Notes under the pieces: generated by a model
Seen by the model: only the letters and a program-made list of their open reading frames with translations
Told to the model about the DNA's origin: nothing
Database searches by the model: none
Assembly: GCA_032622095.1 (NCBI GenBank)
Contig: CP136069.1
Coordinates: forward strand, 69,899,319-69,963,318
DNA from: Siphonodentalium dalli
Taxonomy: Eukaryota; Mollusca; Scaphopoda; Gadilida; Siphonodentaliidae
Reading direction: 5' to 3'
Length of the DNA: 64,000 nucleotides
Made by a program: the position numbers and the translations under genes
In this document: positions 11,425 through 22,390 of the stretch, piece after piece
Numbering within the stretch: the stretch's first letter is position 1
Layout of the letters: the number at the start of each line of letters is the position of its first letter

Positions 11425-11536
11425 TACAGTAATGCCCTAAGTAATCGACTCGACTCCTTAACCACAGCAGAATTATGGGTAACTTACCCATAATTATGCT
11501 GTGGTTAAGGAGTCGATTACTTAGGGCATTACTGTA
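11425..11536. mobile_element. Palindromic TA-flanked MITE, short form (copy 4)
   Basis: 112 bp: only the outer arms of the family (TACAGTAATGCCC.. to ..GGGCATTACTGTA), with the inner CGGAAATATGG half-arms deleted. A 13-base direct repeat, GCGAAAGCCCAAC, lies immediately left (11412) and six bases right (11542), so the insertion sits within or created a local duplication. Confidence 0.85.
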
Positions 11537-12130
11537 CTCACGCGAAAGCCCAACTACTCTCTCTCGATACATGTGCAGAAGGAGTTATATTCATTGGTTG
11601 GAAATGGTCAGATAAGCTCAACAAACAATATGGTCTTTTGTTGAATTAATTATCTAAACATTTCCTAAGGGAACTACTATGTGTATTTAAATAATCACCT
11701 AATGAAAATTAAGTTTGTATCCAATAAATCTGTGGCATTCACCCTAAGCGGCAGGGATCCCCTTTGGAGTGAATGAAGTGGCCCAGATGTTGGGGGGTGC
11801 TTCAATTGTATGCCTATAAATTCCCAGATTGACAACTGGTGAAGCTCAAGAAAATTCCATGCAGTAATAAGGCCGGTGTCACTTAAAAAACACTGATCAC
11901 CCAGTTTATCCATTTTTGAAAATGGCAAATTTTCCAATCAAGGAACAATCAGAAGAAGGTTAGAAAACTATCGGGATAGTTAACTGCCACAATGCACTGC
12001 ATTAACCATGTTCTCAATTCGTTCAACATTTCAATACAATTGGATTATGAACACAGGAGATAAAGGTATTATATGGGGGGGGAACTTACTTATTTTGAGG
12101 TGTTTATATTGTACGTCTGAATGATGTAAA
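11537..12130. other. Unassigned intergenic stretch
   Basis: 11590-11680 resembles the interior of the TTAA MITE seen at 2732 and 39711 (GGTCTTTTGTTGAA, ATCTAAACATTTCC) but lacks its ends. Otherwise nothing recognised. Confidence 0.4.
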
Positions 12131-12893
12131 CCCATCCACACTCCTTGCACCCTTATTGTGCGTTGAGGTGGCCCTGTGTATAACAGCTCACTGGCGGGAA
12201 AAGTTTTCACCATCGCTCCGGGTTAGCGTAAGTTTTGTTCTATAAACAAGTTGTTTTTGAGAAAGCTGTATTTTTCTATGTTAACACGGATGATAAGCAC
12301 AACAAATGGAGCAATCCTTGATGCAACGAATGTTATAGATTTCTTTGACAAATGTGCATTCTTTGAAAATTCTGACGCGAAAATATTTTTAAATTTATAC
12401 AAATTCCGCATATTCAATGCATGCATGTTTAATTGTGGGCGAAGTTTGACATCCAAACTCTCTGACTGCTGTGAAACGTATGCAATATGTTTGGATCAAG
12501 TGTTCGAAAATTAGATTTTTGCAATGAAAAGTGGGTATATTGAACTGGGATTGGGTGCCATTTGAATAAACAAGATTTACTCTCATTCGGAAAAGTGTCT
12601 GCATCATAGAATTTCTGGATGGTTAACACGCGCTTGCCAGATTTGTATGATAAAAAGATTTTTTATTTGCAAATTGCCACATTTTCTAATAAATAGAAGT
12701 CTTCTATATTCAAATTCCAAGCTAATCGGTGTACATATAAACAAATTATCGCCCTTAATACCACCCACTCGCTTGTCTGAGTGAAATTTACATATAACCG
12801 GGAGCAATGGTGAAAGCTGTTTTCCCGCCGGTGAGCTGCTATACACAACGCACAGATCCGGGTACAAGGAGTGCATCCAGGTATGAGGGGAAC
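12131..12893. mobile_element. Transposon-like element with about 100-bp terminal inverted repeats
   Basis: 12131-12230 is the reverse complement, with mismatches, of 12796-12893 (blocks CACTCCTTG, GTGCGTTG, CAGCTCAC.GGCGGGAAAA). The 560-bp interior is not repeated elsewhere in the window and has several short overlapping open frames (longest 87 codons, 12251-12514 +) with no family I recognise. The left outer flank carries the GTCTGAATGATGTAAACCC motif seen at two other sites. Class unknown; no clean target duplication found. Confidence 0.65.
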
Positions 12894-13070
12894 CTGTGCC
12901 TCAGTCTGGGATATAGAAATACAGAAGGTTCAAAACGTTCAATAAATATTCTGTCTTGTCCTTTGATAATAGATCGATTTGCCCAATTAAATAAAAATTC
13001 TGTATTCTCCAGTATTCTCAGGCACATCCCTGGTCACTGAAATTTCTTTAAAAAAGACTTGTCAACATTT

Positions 13071-16000
13071 TTAGCTCAACTTGACGAAAAAAAGTCAAGT
13101 TTGAGCTATTGCCATTGGTTGACGTCCATCTGTGTGTGCATCCATCAACAATTTCTGTTAGCACTCCCTGCAGATCACATCTCTCATCCGACCGTCCCCA
13201 AACTTCATATGGATCTTCGGAGTGACCTCTGGATGGGAGCCATCAATTTTTTCCGAAATGCGTTAAAAAACATGGCTGCTAGTAGCCATCTTGGATTTAA
13301 AAATTAATTTGAAAATTTACAGGAATGTTTAGGATCACCTCTTTGATGGGAGCTATCAAATTTTTGATTAAAAACATGGCCGCCTGCAGCCATCTTTGAT
13401 TTTACTCTTTGCATGACTAAATTGTTTGTCATCTCTCATCCGATCATCACCAAATTTCATATGGATCTTCAGGGTGACCTCTAGATGGGAGTCATCAAAT
13501 TTAGTTGAAAAACATGGTCTCCAGTGACCATCTTGGATTTTACTCTTTGTATGACTAAATCCTTTGGCACATTTTACAGGCCACATCCGATCATCACCAA
13601 ACTGAAACTTCATATTGATCTTTGAGGTGACCTCAGATGGGAGCCATAAAATATTTCCGAATTTCATTGAAAATCATCGCCGCCAGGAGCCATCTTGGAT
13701 TTTACTCTTTGTATGACTAAATCTTTCGGCACACCCAACAGGCCACATCCATCAGCCAATCATCATCAAACTTCATATGGATCCTCGGGGTGACCCTAGG
13801 CGGTAGCTTACCATTTTTAGCTCAACTTTACTTTGTAAAGTTTGAGCTATTGCCATGGCTTTGGCGTCCGTGTGTACGTAAGGCGTCAACAATGCAGGCT
13901 ACAGGTCGTACCTTTGGTCGGATCATTATGAAATTTGTCATAGCTGTTGACATCAACATTTAGACCAGAATGATTAATTTTGGGGTCATTCGGAAAAAAA
14001 ACATGGTCGCCAGTCACCATCTTGGATTTCAAAATTCAATCCATTAGCACGGGCTACAGGCCGTACTGTTTGTCTGATCATCATGAAATTTGTCATGGAT
14101 GCTAATATTGACATGTAGATGGGAACGATTAATTTTGGGGTCATTCGGCCCAAAAACATGGTCGCCAGCAGCCATCTTGGATTTTACTCTTTGTATGACT
14201 AAATTCTTTAGCACGGGCTACAGGTCGTACCTTTAGTCTGAACGTCATAAAATTTGTCATGGATATTAACGATGACATGTAGATGGGAACGACTCATTTT
14301 GGGGTCATTCGGCCGAAAACATGGCCGCCAGCAGCCATCTTGGATTTTAGTTTTCTCTTCATGTCTATAAACTAGTATTAGACATTCAACTTTCCACATT
14401 CCTAATCGCTCCATTGACTGTAATACATTAAATTATTCCCTTTCCAAGTTGAGCTACAGTGTCATTGACACTTTCATTCCGAATTCTGTTGAAAAACAAG
14501 GCTGTGCCGCAGCCATATTGGATTTTACTCTTTGTATGCCTTTATCCATTTTCTGTATTGCATAAACATACCAACTTTCTGCATTCCCTATCACTCCATC
14601 CGCTGTAACATTTGTCATTAGCCCCTCTCCCAAGTTGAGCTTTAGTGTCATTGACACTTTCATTTTCCAATATTTTCTGTTAGAAATAGTATATATGAAC
14701 AAAGAAAATGATTTTTTTTAGTGTTTTCTAGCTCAACTTGAATTTGTAAAGTTTGAGCTATTGCCATGGCTTGGTATCCGTTGTCCGTGTGTGTGAGGCA
14801 TCAACAATACATGCTACAGGTCAAACCTTTGGTCGGATCATTATGAAATTTGTCATAGCTGTTGACATTGACATTTAGACGGGAAATGAGTCATTTTGGG
14901 GTGTTTTGGAAAAAACATGGCCGCCCACAGCCATCTCTGATTTCAAAATTCAATCCATTAGCACGGGCTACAGGTCGTACTATTCGTCTGATCATCATAA
15001 AATTTGTCATGGATGTTAATATTGACATGTAGATGGGAACGAGTAATTTTGGGGTTGTTTGGCCAAAAAACATGGCAACCGGCAGCCATCTTGGATTTTA
15101 CTCTTTGCATGACTAAATCCTTTGGCACGGGCTACAGGTCGTACCTTTGGTCGGATCATAAAATTTGTCATCTTGTTAACAATGACATGTAGATGGGAAC
15201 GAGTCATTTTGAGGTCATTCGGCCAAAAAACATGGCCGCCAGCAGCCATATTGGATTTTACTCTTTGCATGACTAAATCCTTTAGCACTGGCTACAGGTC
15301 GTACCTTTGGTCGGATCATCATGAAATTTGTTGTGGGTCTTGACATTGACATGTAGATGGGAACGAGTCATTTTGAGGTCAATCGTCCAAAAAACATGAC
15401 CGCTATTAGCACGGGCTACAGGTAGTACTGTTCGTCTGATCATCATGAAATTTGTCACGGATGTTAATATTGACATGTAGATGGGAATGAGTCATTTTTA
15501 GGTCGTTCGGCCAAAAAAAATGGCCGCCAGCAGCCATCTTGGATTTTACTCTTTGCATGACTAAATCCTTTGGCACGGGCTACAGGTCAAACGTTTAGTC
15601 GGATCATTATGAAATTTGTCATGACTGTTGACTACATTGACATGTAGATGGGAACGAGTTATTTTGGAGTCATTCGGCAAAAAACATGGCTGCCAGCGGC
15701 CATCTTGGATTTCAAAATTCAATCCAACAGCACGGGCTACAGGCCATACTTTTTTCATCATGAAATTTGTCATTTGTCATAATATTGACACGTAGATGGG
15801 AACGAGTCATTTTGGGGTCATTCGGTCAAAAAACATGGCTGCTAGCAGCCATGTTGTATTTTACTCTTTGTATGACTAAATCATTTGGCACAGGCTACAG
15901 GTCGTACATTTGGTTGTATCATCATGAAATTTGTCATGGCTGTTAACATTGACATATAGATGGGAACGAGTCATTTTGGGGTCAATCAGCCATAAAACAT

Positions 16001-17525
16001 GGCTACTGGCAGCCATCTTGGATTTTACTCTTTGCATGACTAAATCCTTTGGCACAGGCTACAGGTCGTACATTTGGTTGTATCATCATGAAATTTGTCA
16101 TGGCTGTTAACATTGACATATAGATGGGAACGAGTCATTTTGGGGTCATTCAGCCATAAAACATGGCCACTGGCAGCCATCTTGTATTTTACTCTTTGCA
16201 TCAATAAATCCTTGGGCACGGGCTACATGTCCTACCTTTGGTCGGATCATTATGAAATTTGTCATGGCTCTTGACATATAGATGGGAACGAGTCATTTTG
16301 GCGTCATTCGGCAAAAAAACATGGCCACCAGTGGCCATCTTGGATTTCAAAATTCAATCCATTAGATGGGAACGAGTCATTTTGGGGTCATTTGGCCATA
16401 AAAGATGGCCACTGGCACCCATCTTGGATTTTACTCATTGCTTGACTGAATCCTTTGGCACGGGCTACAAGTCGTAGCTTTAGTCTGATCATTATGAAAT
16501 TTGTCATGGCTGTTAGCATTGACATGTAGATGGGAGTGAGTCATTTTGGAGTCATTCAGCCATAAAACATGTCCGCTGGCAGCCATCTTGGAATTAATTC
16601 TTTGCATGACTAAATTCTTTGGCACACCCTACAGTCCACTTCCCTCAGTCGATCAAACTTCATATTAATCTTGATATTGATCTACTAGATGGAAGCTATC
16701 AAATGATTTTGAATTTCATTCGAAATCATAGCCGCCAGCAACCATCTTGGATTTTACTTTATATATATCTCTTCATGCTGATCTGATGGGCATAACTCAG
16801 GTGAAAATTGGCAGACGGAACCAGAATTCGAACTTGACCTGTCTTTTCTGCTAGTAAACCCACATACCAAATTTAATTTAATTTGGTTCACTCTAACTAA
16901 AGTTATCATCCGGAAACCTCGGACGGACGCACGCACAGGCTGATTATAAGTCCTCCGAACCCGTTGGGTCGGCGGACAAAAAGGGCCACAACTCTCGCAA
17001 AAATGGGCGGAGCATACCCATATTCGAACTTGACTTGTACATAAGGCTGATAAACTCACATACCAATTTGGTTCAGATATGATCATACAAACTGAAGTTA
17101 TCATCCGGAAACCAGAAAATTACAAGATTCTAAGTAAAAAAAGGGCCATAACTCGCAAAAATGGGCGGAGCAAACCCATATTCGAACTTGACCTGTATTT
17201 TGACCTATGAAATTTGCTTTTGATCTAATAACCGAAACTAAAGTTATCATCCGGAAACTATTACCGGACGGACGGACGAACACACGGCTTGACGGACACC
17301 GGCTATTTTTTTCGGGGGAACAATCATAGATGGCTGCCGACGGCCATGTTTAAATTTTTTTTTGGTAAAAATTGATGGTTCCCATCTAGAGGCCACCCCG
17401 AAGATCTGTATGAAGCTTGGTGATGATTGGATGAGACGTGACCTGTTGGGTGTGCTGCAGGAATTTGTAGATGGACGCCAACAAATGGCAATAGCTCAAA
17501 CTTGACTTTCGTCAAATTGAGCTAT
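13071..17525. repeat. 4.45-kb mosaic array of about 185-bp units, pearl-like
   Basis: The left end TTAGCTCAACTTGACG.. and the right end ..CGTCAAATTGAGCT face outwards and are inverted copies, as are the following GAGCTATTGCCATT segments. Inside, at least three subtypes of unit are stacked: 13071-13808 and 16620-16760 (TTCATATGGATCTTCGG type), 13814-16610 (GGCTACAGGTCGTACCTTTGG type, about 185 bp period), and 16790-17300 (AAAGTTATCATCCGGAAAC type with GGACGGACG microsatellites at 16920 and 17270). Most units carry GCCATCTTGGAT. Internal copies of the terminus GAGCTACAGTGTCATTGACACT occur at 14450 and 14640. All open frames here are repeat translations. Confidence 0.88.
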
Positions 17526-17591
17526 AAATAAATCGAGTATATGTTCCTATTTTTGTCTGACATTCTGTCGGAGGACTGTAGTAATGACCCT

Positions 17592-17777
17592 CATCCCATA
17601 GGGAGACTCGCATATATATAAGAGAATGCACTGGCTTACAAGGTCAAGGCAAATATTGTTAGGTCAATGCATTATCTTATATTTGTGAGGTGCCCTTTGG
17701 GTGACGTATATGTAAGAGAATGCATTGACACAGGGTTTTCACAAAATTTCAGGAATCTCCAGTCATGGAAGGGTTAA
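17592..17777. mobile_element. TTAA-type MITE, left-truncated
   Basis: It starts at the first internal hairpin (CCCATAGGGAGACTCGC) and runs to the intact end CCAGTCATGGAAGGGTTAA (TTAA 17774-17777). It includes the family's TTACAAGGTCAAGG spacer. Confidence 0.8.
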
Positions 17778-18080
17778 ACTTGGCACATATACCAACCAGC
17801 ATGGGAACCTGCGCAACTGCGATAATTGTGGTCAGTGGAACTCATTTTGGCAGAGTTATTGACCTTTTTTCGACAGAATCGACACATCTTTTGTCCGAGC
17901 CTGTATTCCGTCATTTTCCAGTCAAATTTTATTAAACTTGGCACCGATGTCAATCATCATGGGAACCTGCGATTTTGAGTTGTCAGTCAGTCATTTTGGC
18001 AGAGTTACTGCCCTTTTTCAACATAGAAATATTTTGTTTTTTATTTTAAGAGTTATTGACCCTTTCTCGACACACTGAAG
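17778..18080. repeat. Two-unit tandem repeat, about 150 bp
   Basis: CATGGGAACCTGCG occurs at 17801 and 17958, and CATTTTGGCAGAGTTA at 17844 and 17990. It resembles the other diverged short-unit arrays of the window. Confidence 0.7.
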
Positions 18081-18472
18081 ATGTGCAACATATTTAGTGA
18101 ATATGCACTTTGTATCTTATTGGTGTACTTAATTCCTCCTACAGTTGGTGGTGTAGAGATCGGAAACCAATAATTTTTTCAAACCTGCCACCTTCGGCAG
18201 GGGACATTTTGGTCAGCAACCTTTTACCATTATTAATAACTCCAATAATGAGATTTTGCATGTCAAAACCATTATGTAAACATTACTATTACAGTAAAAG
18301 CCTAATAACATACCAAAGTTTAGTCAAAACTTGACAGTAAAACATTGGAAAAGGTCAAAGCATTGAGAAATATTCTGAATGTCATATTCTGACCAGCTGT
18401 TCTGACTAAAATATTTTAGCTTATTACACGATTAGTGATGTTTATTGACAAAATACTAACATGCCAACTTGC
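18081..18472. other. Unassigned stretch
   Basis: CCTGCCACCTTCGGCAGG (18186-18203) is a short hairpin. The right edge, 18468-18484, is part of a MITE hairpin arm interrupted by the insert at 18485. No gene recognised. Confidence 0.4.
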
Positions 18473-18481
18473 ATATATAAG

Positions 18482-18567
18482 AGATTAAAATTTGGCAAGG
18501 GAAGCCTAACTGTCTTAGTATAGCGTTTGTAGAGTCTAGTTAGGCTTCCCTTGCCAAATTTTAATCT
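18482..18567. repeat. Perfect 30-bp stem hairpin
   Basis: Thirty bases (AGATTAAAATTT..AGCCTAACT) are repeated exactly in inverse orientation after a 26-base loop that contains TAGTATAGC. The absence of any mismatch points to recent origin or selection. It opens the insert 18485-19075. Confidence 0.95.
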
Positions 18568-19075
18568 TGTAACTAATCACCCCGACTACTTACTATATGA
18601 CTACACATATCACACCCGCACAATCATCCCTCGATTTACGGCTCACCACAGACACAAAAGTCGGAACAATCCGACACAGGTGAACCAAACTCGAACAAGG
18701 ATAATAGGAACGCAAAACGAAGGCGTGTCCTATCACATCCCGCCAGAAAACATGATACACCTCCACACATGGAAACCAATATCCCCCTTCACAAAAGTCC
18801 TTTATACAAGGCCAGGACCCATCACCTATCTTTTTAAACTCTTACAACAAGAATTCAACAACACATCAGGGATATACCAAATGCTCACTAAAGCTAGCCA
18901 GCAAACACATCTACCACTCACGTCATGTCACATGTCTCAAACACTGACACAGACATCGAGCACAATACTCGACGTCGGCGAAACAATATAAAACTGGATG
19001 TTCCTACTAAGGACAATATATCCAGAGGGCATGAACAGGTCAGACACCTTATGGTGAATAATATTAATCTCTTGT
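18485..19075. mobile_element. Unclassified 591-bp insert with perfect hairpin and C-rich open frame
   Basis: The same 12 bases, ATATATAAGAGA, lie immediately before (18473-18484) and after (19076-19087), within what is otherwise one arm of a TTAA-MITE hairpin; this reads as a target duplication. The insert begins with the hairpin 18482-18567 and continues with an unusually C-rich + strand carrying a 153-codon open frame. It ends AATATTAATCTCTTGT. Because AAGAGATTAA also appears inverted at the right end, an alternative is a TIR of about 10 bp with an ATATATA target duplication. It has no poly-A tail. Class unknown. Confidence 0.6.
18533..18991 (+). CDS. Hypothetical open frame in the 18.5-kb insert
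   Basis: 153 codons without a stop, from 18533 to a TAA at 18989-18991; there is no ATG near the start (the first possible alternative start is TTG at 18551). The frame is rich in Thr, His, Gln, Asn and Pro, with a basic cluster (HHRHKSRNN) about 35 residues in and a more hydrophobic middle (PITYLFKLLQQ). I recognise no family. The + strand here is C-rich and T-poor, which lowers stop-codon frequency, so the frame could be fortuitous. The opposite strand has no comparable frame. If real it may be the coding remnant of a mobile element or an old viral copy; neither is demonstrated. Confidence 0.3.
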   Translation, partial: SLVRLPLPNFNLVTNHPDYLLYDYTYHTRTIIPRFTAHHRHKSRNNPTQVNQTRTRIIGTQNEGVSYHIPPENMIHLHTWKPISPFTKVLYTRPGPITYLFKLLQQEFNNTSGIYQMLTKASQQTHLPLTSCHMSQTLTQTSSTILDVGETI

Positions 19076-19250
19076 ATATATAAGAGAATGCACTGGCACA
19101 TGATCTTTAATGCTTCACCAGCACTGCTGACTTTACACTCTTTGCACATTTACCCACTAAGTGCAATGGCTCCCTTTAACTGATGGGAGAAAAAAAGTCA
19201 ATTTAATATCAACAAGATGGTTTATCTTAACAAACATCAATACATACAAA
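19076..19250. mobile_element. Right part of the interrupted TTAA-type MITE
   Basis: GAGAATGCACTGGCACATGATCTTTAATGCTTCACCAGCACTGCT matches, in shorter blocks, the 3' part of the family (compare 29060-29115 and 30243-30292). The terminal TTAA is not clearly identifiable. Confidence 0.5.
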
Positions 19251-19803
19251 TGGTTAACACCCCACAGGGTGCCCCACAAAGGCTGGAGCAGATGACACAA
19301 ACTGCAAGGCAGAGTTATTCCCCTCGCTTTTCTGGTCTGACCACTGCCAAGTGCTAGTGTCTATTTTTGGAAATAGGAAAATCCATAAAAATAACTTCTG
19401 AAGTTTGATGTTTCCAAGATAGATAACTCTGAAAAAGCTACAAAGATAACGCCAACCGCAGGATTTAGAGGAAGGCATACCAAGTTTGTTTAGAAACATG
19501 TTTTTATATATTTACTTCGGACTAATCAACATATGGTCTATTTTTGTCAGACAGACTATGTGGTGCTACTATATTGGAAATTTTTCGACGAACTTGATCT
19601 GATTTGGCAAATTTCCAATTGAATATGGAAATAGTTTAGTTTCTCAGAATAATGCAGAATGAATTAAAACTTGCAAAAGTCTTAAATAAAAAATGTGTTC
19701 AGACCAGCGTGACCAGGGGAAATAACCCTGCCTTGCCATTTGACTCGGCTGCACATGATTCAATCTATGTGAGGCTCACTATGGGATACATATAAATGGT
19801 TAA
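19251..19803. mobile_element. Inverted-repeat element between ATGGTTAAC ends
   Basis: 19290-19345 (CAAGGCAGAGTTATTCCCC..TGGTCTGA) is the reverse complement, with mismatches, of 19690-19745 (TCAGACCAGCGTGACC..AACCCTGCCTTG). ATGGTTAAC occurs at 19250 and ATGGTTAAC again at 19796, so TTAA may be the target. The 81-codon - strand frame here is a repeat translation. Confidence 0.55.
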
Positions 19804-20107
19804 CTAAATCACACTTAAAAACTTCAGTAAATTAAAGAATGGGTTGAATGACCCAGAGAGGTTTTACTGCACATTAATTTATTATGACTGCAAGATGTAA
19901 CTTTTTCCAATGTATATAGTATCATGTATTGATTTGCAGGGGAAAAACTCCTGCCACTGAATCTTGGAATAAAGTTTGCTATAGAAAGATATATAAATGG
20001 GACTTTGATGTAAAACAACATTATCCCAACCGACTTCACAAGCTGATTACTTCAACACATGGACTACAGAATATGTAGTTATTGGTGTCGGTTTAAAGGC
20101 TGGATAT

Positions 20108-20467
20108 AGTGTGTCCGACATTTGCAGAGTCTGTTTAGGCCTCATCTACTGGGAAGTATCGATACTATCAATTTAACATTGTTTTTAGTTACCTTTTCCC
20201 TTTTCTTCAGTTTCTGTATCCCCTAATTTCCAGAAGATAAAATGCATAATAGAGGTGACTAATGGGTGAACAACTGAACATCACCAACTACAACAACTGG
20301 GGAACTTCAATATGATCCCAGGTCTCCCATGGCAGTTGAGGCCTAAGCAGAATGAGTTCCCCAGAGAGTGAGTTTGGTGATACTAGCCCGATGTGCGGGG
20401 TAGCATCACTAAATTTACCCTCGTGGACCTCATTCTGTAAATGTCAGACACACTGTTTCACGGCTTG
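20108..20467. mobile_element. CAGAATGAGG inverted-repeat element, copy B
   Basis: Left end ATAGTGTGTCCGACATTTGCAGA, right hairpin CAGAATGAG..CTCATTCTG and end TCAGACACACTGTTTCACGGCTTG. The left hairpin is deleted. Confidence 0.75.
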
Positions 20468-20731
20468 CTCAAGTTTGTTCACAAATTGGTTCAGGCATCC
20501 ACACCAGTTGATGCATAACATCTGGATTATGTGAATAGAGAGGTTTGGTCATCATGTGGGTGTAAAATTCTAAGACATTTTAGATTCTTAGACGTAGCGA
20601 AACTCTTTAATTTTGGCATGACATCATTTGGCAAAACAAGTTGGCAAAATAAATTTTGGGCCAGCATGGACCCTGCTTGCATCACATGGGAATTATCGGA
20701 ACATGTAGATGATGTTGAGATGTAAATTTTA
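20468..20731. other. Unassigned stretch
   Basis: A 64-codon + frame (20531-20725) has no recognised homologue and no splice signals that I would trust. Confidence 0.35.
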
Positions 20732-20751
20732 TTAGATGGTTTACGAACAAT

Positions 20752-20790
<39 letters not shown>

Positions 20791-21076
20791 GTTGGATATA
20801 AATTAAAAAAACCAGGTTGGTCTTGACGGGCCATTATTACACATGATCACAGGGGAATGCATATCGGATATTTATACTTTAAATATTTTTTTGCGAATAA
20901 AAAAAAATAAAAAAAACACATTAATATCTAAATTATTCTCATTTCCCCATGTTATTATGACCCATAGAACGGTTTGGTGAGAAATCTTATACAAACTGAA
21001 CACCATGGGTAAATATAATAAAAAAAAAAAAATTAAAAAAAATCAAAAAAATCCGGGTTCGTAAACCATCTAATGA
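20732..21076. mobile_element. Short TIR element containing a 36-base G tract
   Basis: TTAGATGGTTTACGAAC at 20732 is mirrored by GTTCGTAAACCATCTAA at 21060-21076 (17 bp, exact). The interior holds an uninterrupted run of 36 G (20754-20789) and A-rich runs. No coding capacity. The target duplication is unclear. Confidence 0.75.
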
Positions 21077-21452
21077 AACTTTGTGTTGCCCAATAAATGA
21101 ATATATTTACATACTAAGTGTGATCATCACTAAATCCAGCATTCTGATTGGTCGGCGCCCACGTGGCTAGTTTCAATTATTTCTCGGTGAACGCGCAACA
21201 GCTCATAACTGCAGCCTCATAATTACATCGACACGTCATCAGTTTCGGAAAGAATAACGCGTAATGTTTTGGGCGCATTTGGACTCGCACAGGATTGACT
21301 TAATACATCATCGGGTTTCAATATAAAGAGAAATTGTTCCTGTTAACTTTTGCCAAGGGTGCTATGGGATATTTTGGGCTTGTTTTGTCACAATACACTT
21401 TTCGATTTAAATACATTTACAAAAGTGGCTTTTTCGCTAAATGTATATAAAT
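21077..21452. other. Unassigned stretch with promoter-like motifs
   Basis: GATTGGTCGGCGCCCACGTGG at about 21146-21166 combines an inverted CCAAT box with an E-box (CACGTG, 21160-21165), and the sequence is locally richer in CpG than its surroundings. No exon follows that I can identify on either strand, so promoter function is speculative. Confidence 0.25.
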
Positions 21453-21605
21453 ATAAGGATTAACTGTCATGTGGACTGTTTTTATGGAGATGTAACCATG
21501 AGGTAAGTGGTCATAACTTGTATGTAAAACCCTTACACAAGTTATTACCACTTACCTCACGGTTACATCTCCATAAAAACAGTCCACATGACAGTTAATC
21601 CTTAT
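21453..21605. mobile_element. Foldback element (near-perfect palindrome)
   Basis: 153 bp. ATAAGGATTAACTGTCATG.. pairs with ..CATGACAGTTAATCCTTAT along about 65-bp arms with very few mismatches and a loop of about 20 bases. Single copy in this window. Confidence 0.88.
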
Positions 21606-21882
21606 TTGAAGAAGTGACTTCTCTCTATTTTAAATTGTCAGAAGATACTGAAACTAGGAGAGACATTTGAAACTCTCATTTTCACTCTTTGATTGATCAA
21701 GCAAGCAAAAATATAGTAGTTGGAAAAGTCATAATAGTCATAAATATGTTGACCAAAGGATTTTTTTTACCCAAACCTTTCAAGCATAACACAGGATTAA
21801 ACCAAACATTATAAACTCTTCCACATGTGCTGGTGAGCACCAGTAGAACAGCTGTCAATCATTGATTACACAACCACTGGAA

Positions 21883-22390
21883 TTAAAGGCATGGGCGGCA
21901 TTCGTTGCAGAAATATTCATATTTGTTCAAATCGCCATAAACAGAAGGTATATTTAAAATATATATAGTTTTGTTCATATGCCAAACATAGTATATTCTC
22001 GTCAAGACGTACGATGGGTGTACGTAAACAAGAACATGCTTGTGTTACAGAAGTTTTGCTGGTGTTTACATAACACAGCGCAATTCTATTGGTTTATCAC
22101 ACACAAATGATATAAATGCTCTTTATTATTTCCATATCAGGAAAACAGTAACAAATAATGCTCTTTATGTTTACCATATCCGGATCTAAACAAAAAAGCC
22201 AGGTTCTGTAACCCTTTTTGCTTTTGTTTACATAACAAAGGAAAAAAATTGACAATGACATACTGTTATGCCATATTTCTGAACAAAGTCTGTCTATATT
22301 TTACTATTCTTTCTGTTTATGGCGGTTTTTGACGGAGCTGAATATTTTAACAGCATACCCACCGCCAACGCCGCCCGTATCTTTAAACCA
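21883..22390. mobile_element. Inverted-repeat element, 'GGGCGGC' ends
   Basis: Left TTAAAGGCATGGGCGGC..AAATATTCA..CGCCATAAACAGAA is mirrored by TTCTGTTTATGGCGG..GAATATTTT..GCCGCCCGTATCTTTAA near 22310-22390. The interior includes two ATGCTCTTTAT blocks shared with 53350-53530. No coding frame recognised. Confidence 0.6.

Noticed and set aside
13368-16625. Many 60-100 codon frames in the 13-17 kb region
   Set aside because: All map to the 185-bp array units and repeat each other ([19 protein letters not shown]); no conserved start or family.
20531-20725. 64-codon + frame (MNREVWSSCGCK..)
   Set aside because: No homology, no splice signals and no codon bias visible; treated as chance.
21453-21605. 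Palindrome considered as a microRNA precursor
   Set aside because: Arms of about 65 bp are almost perfect and extend to the element ends, typical of a foldback MITE rather than a conserved pre-miRNA.
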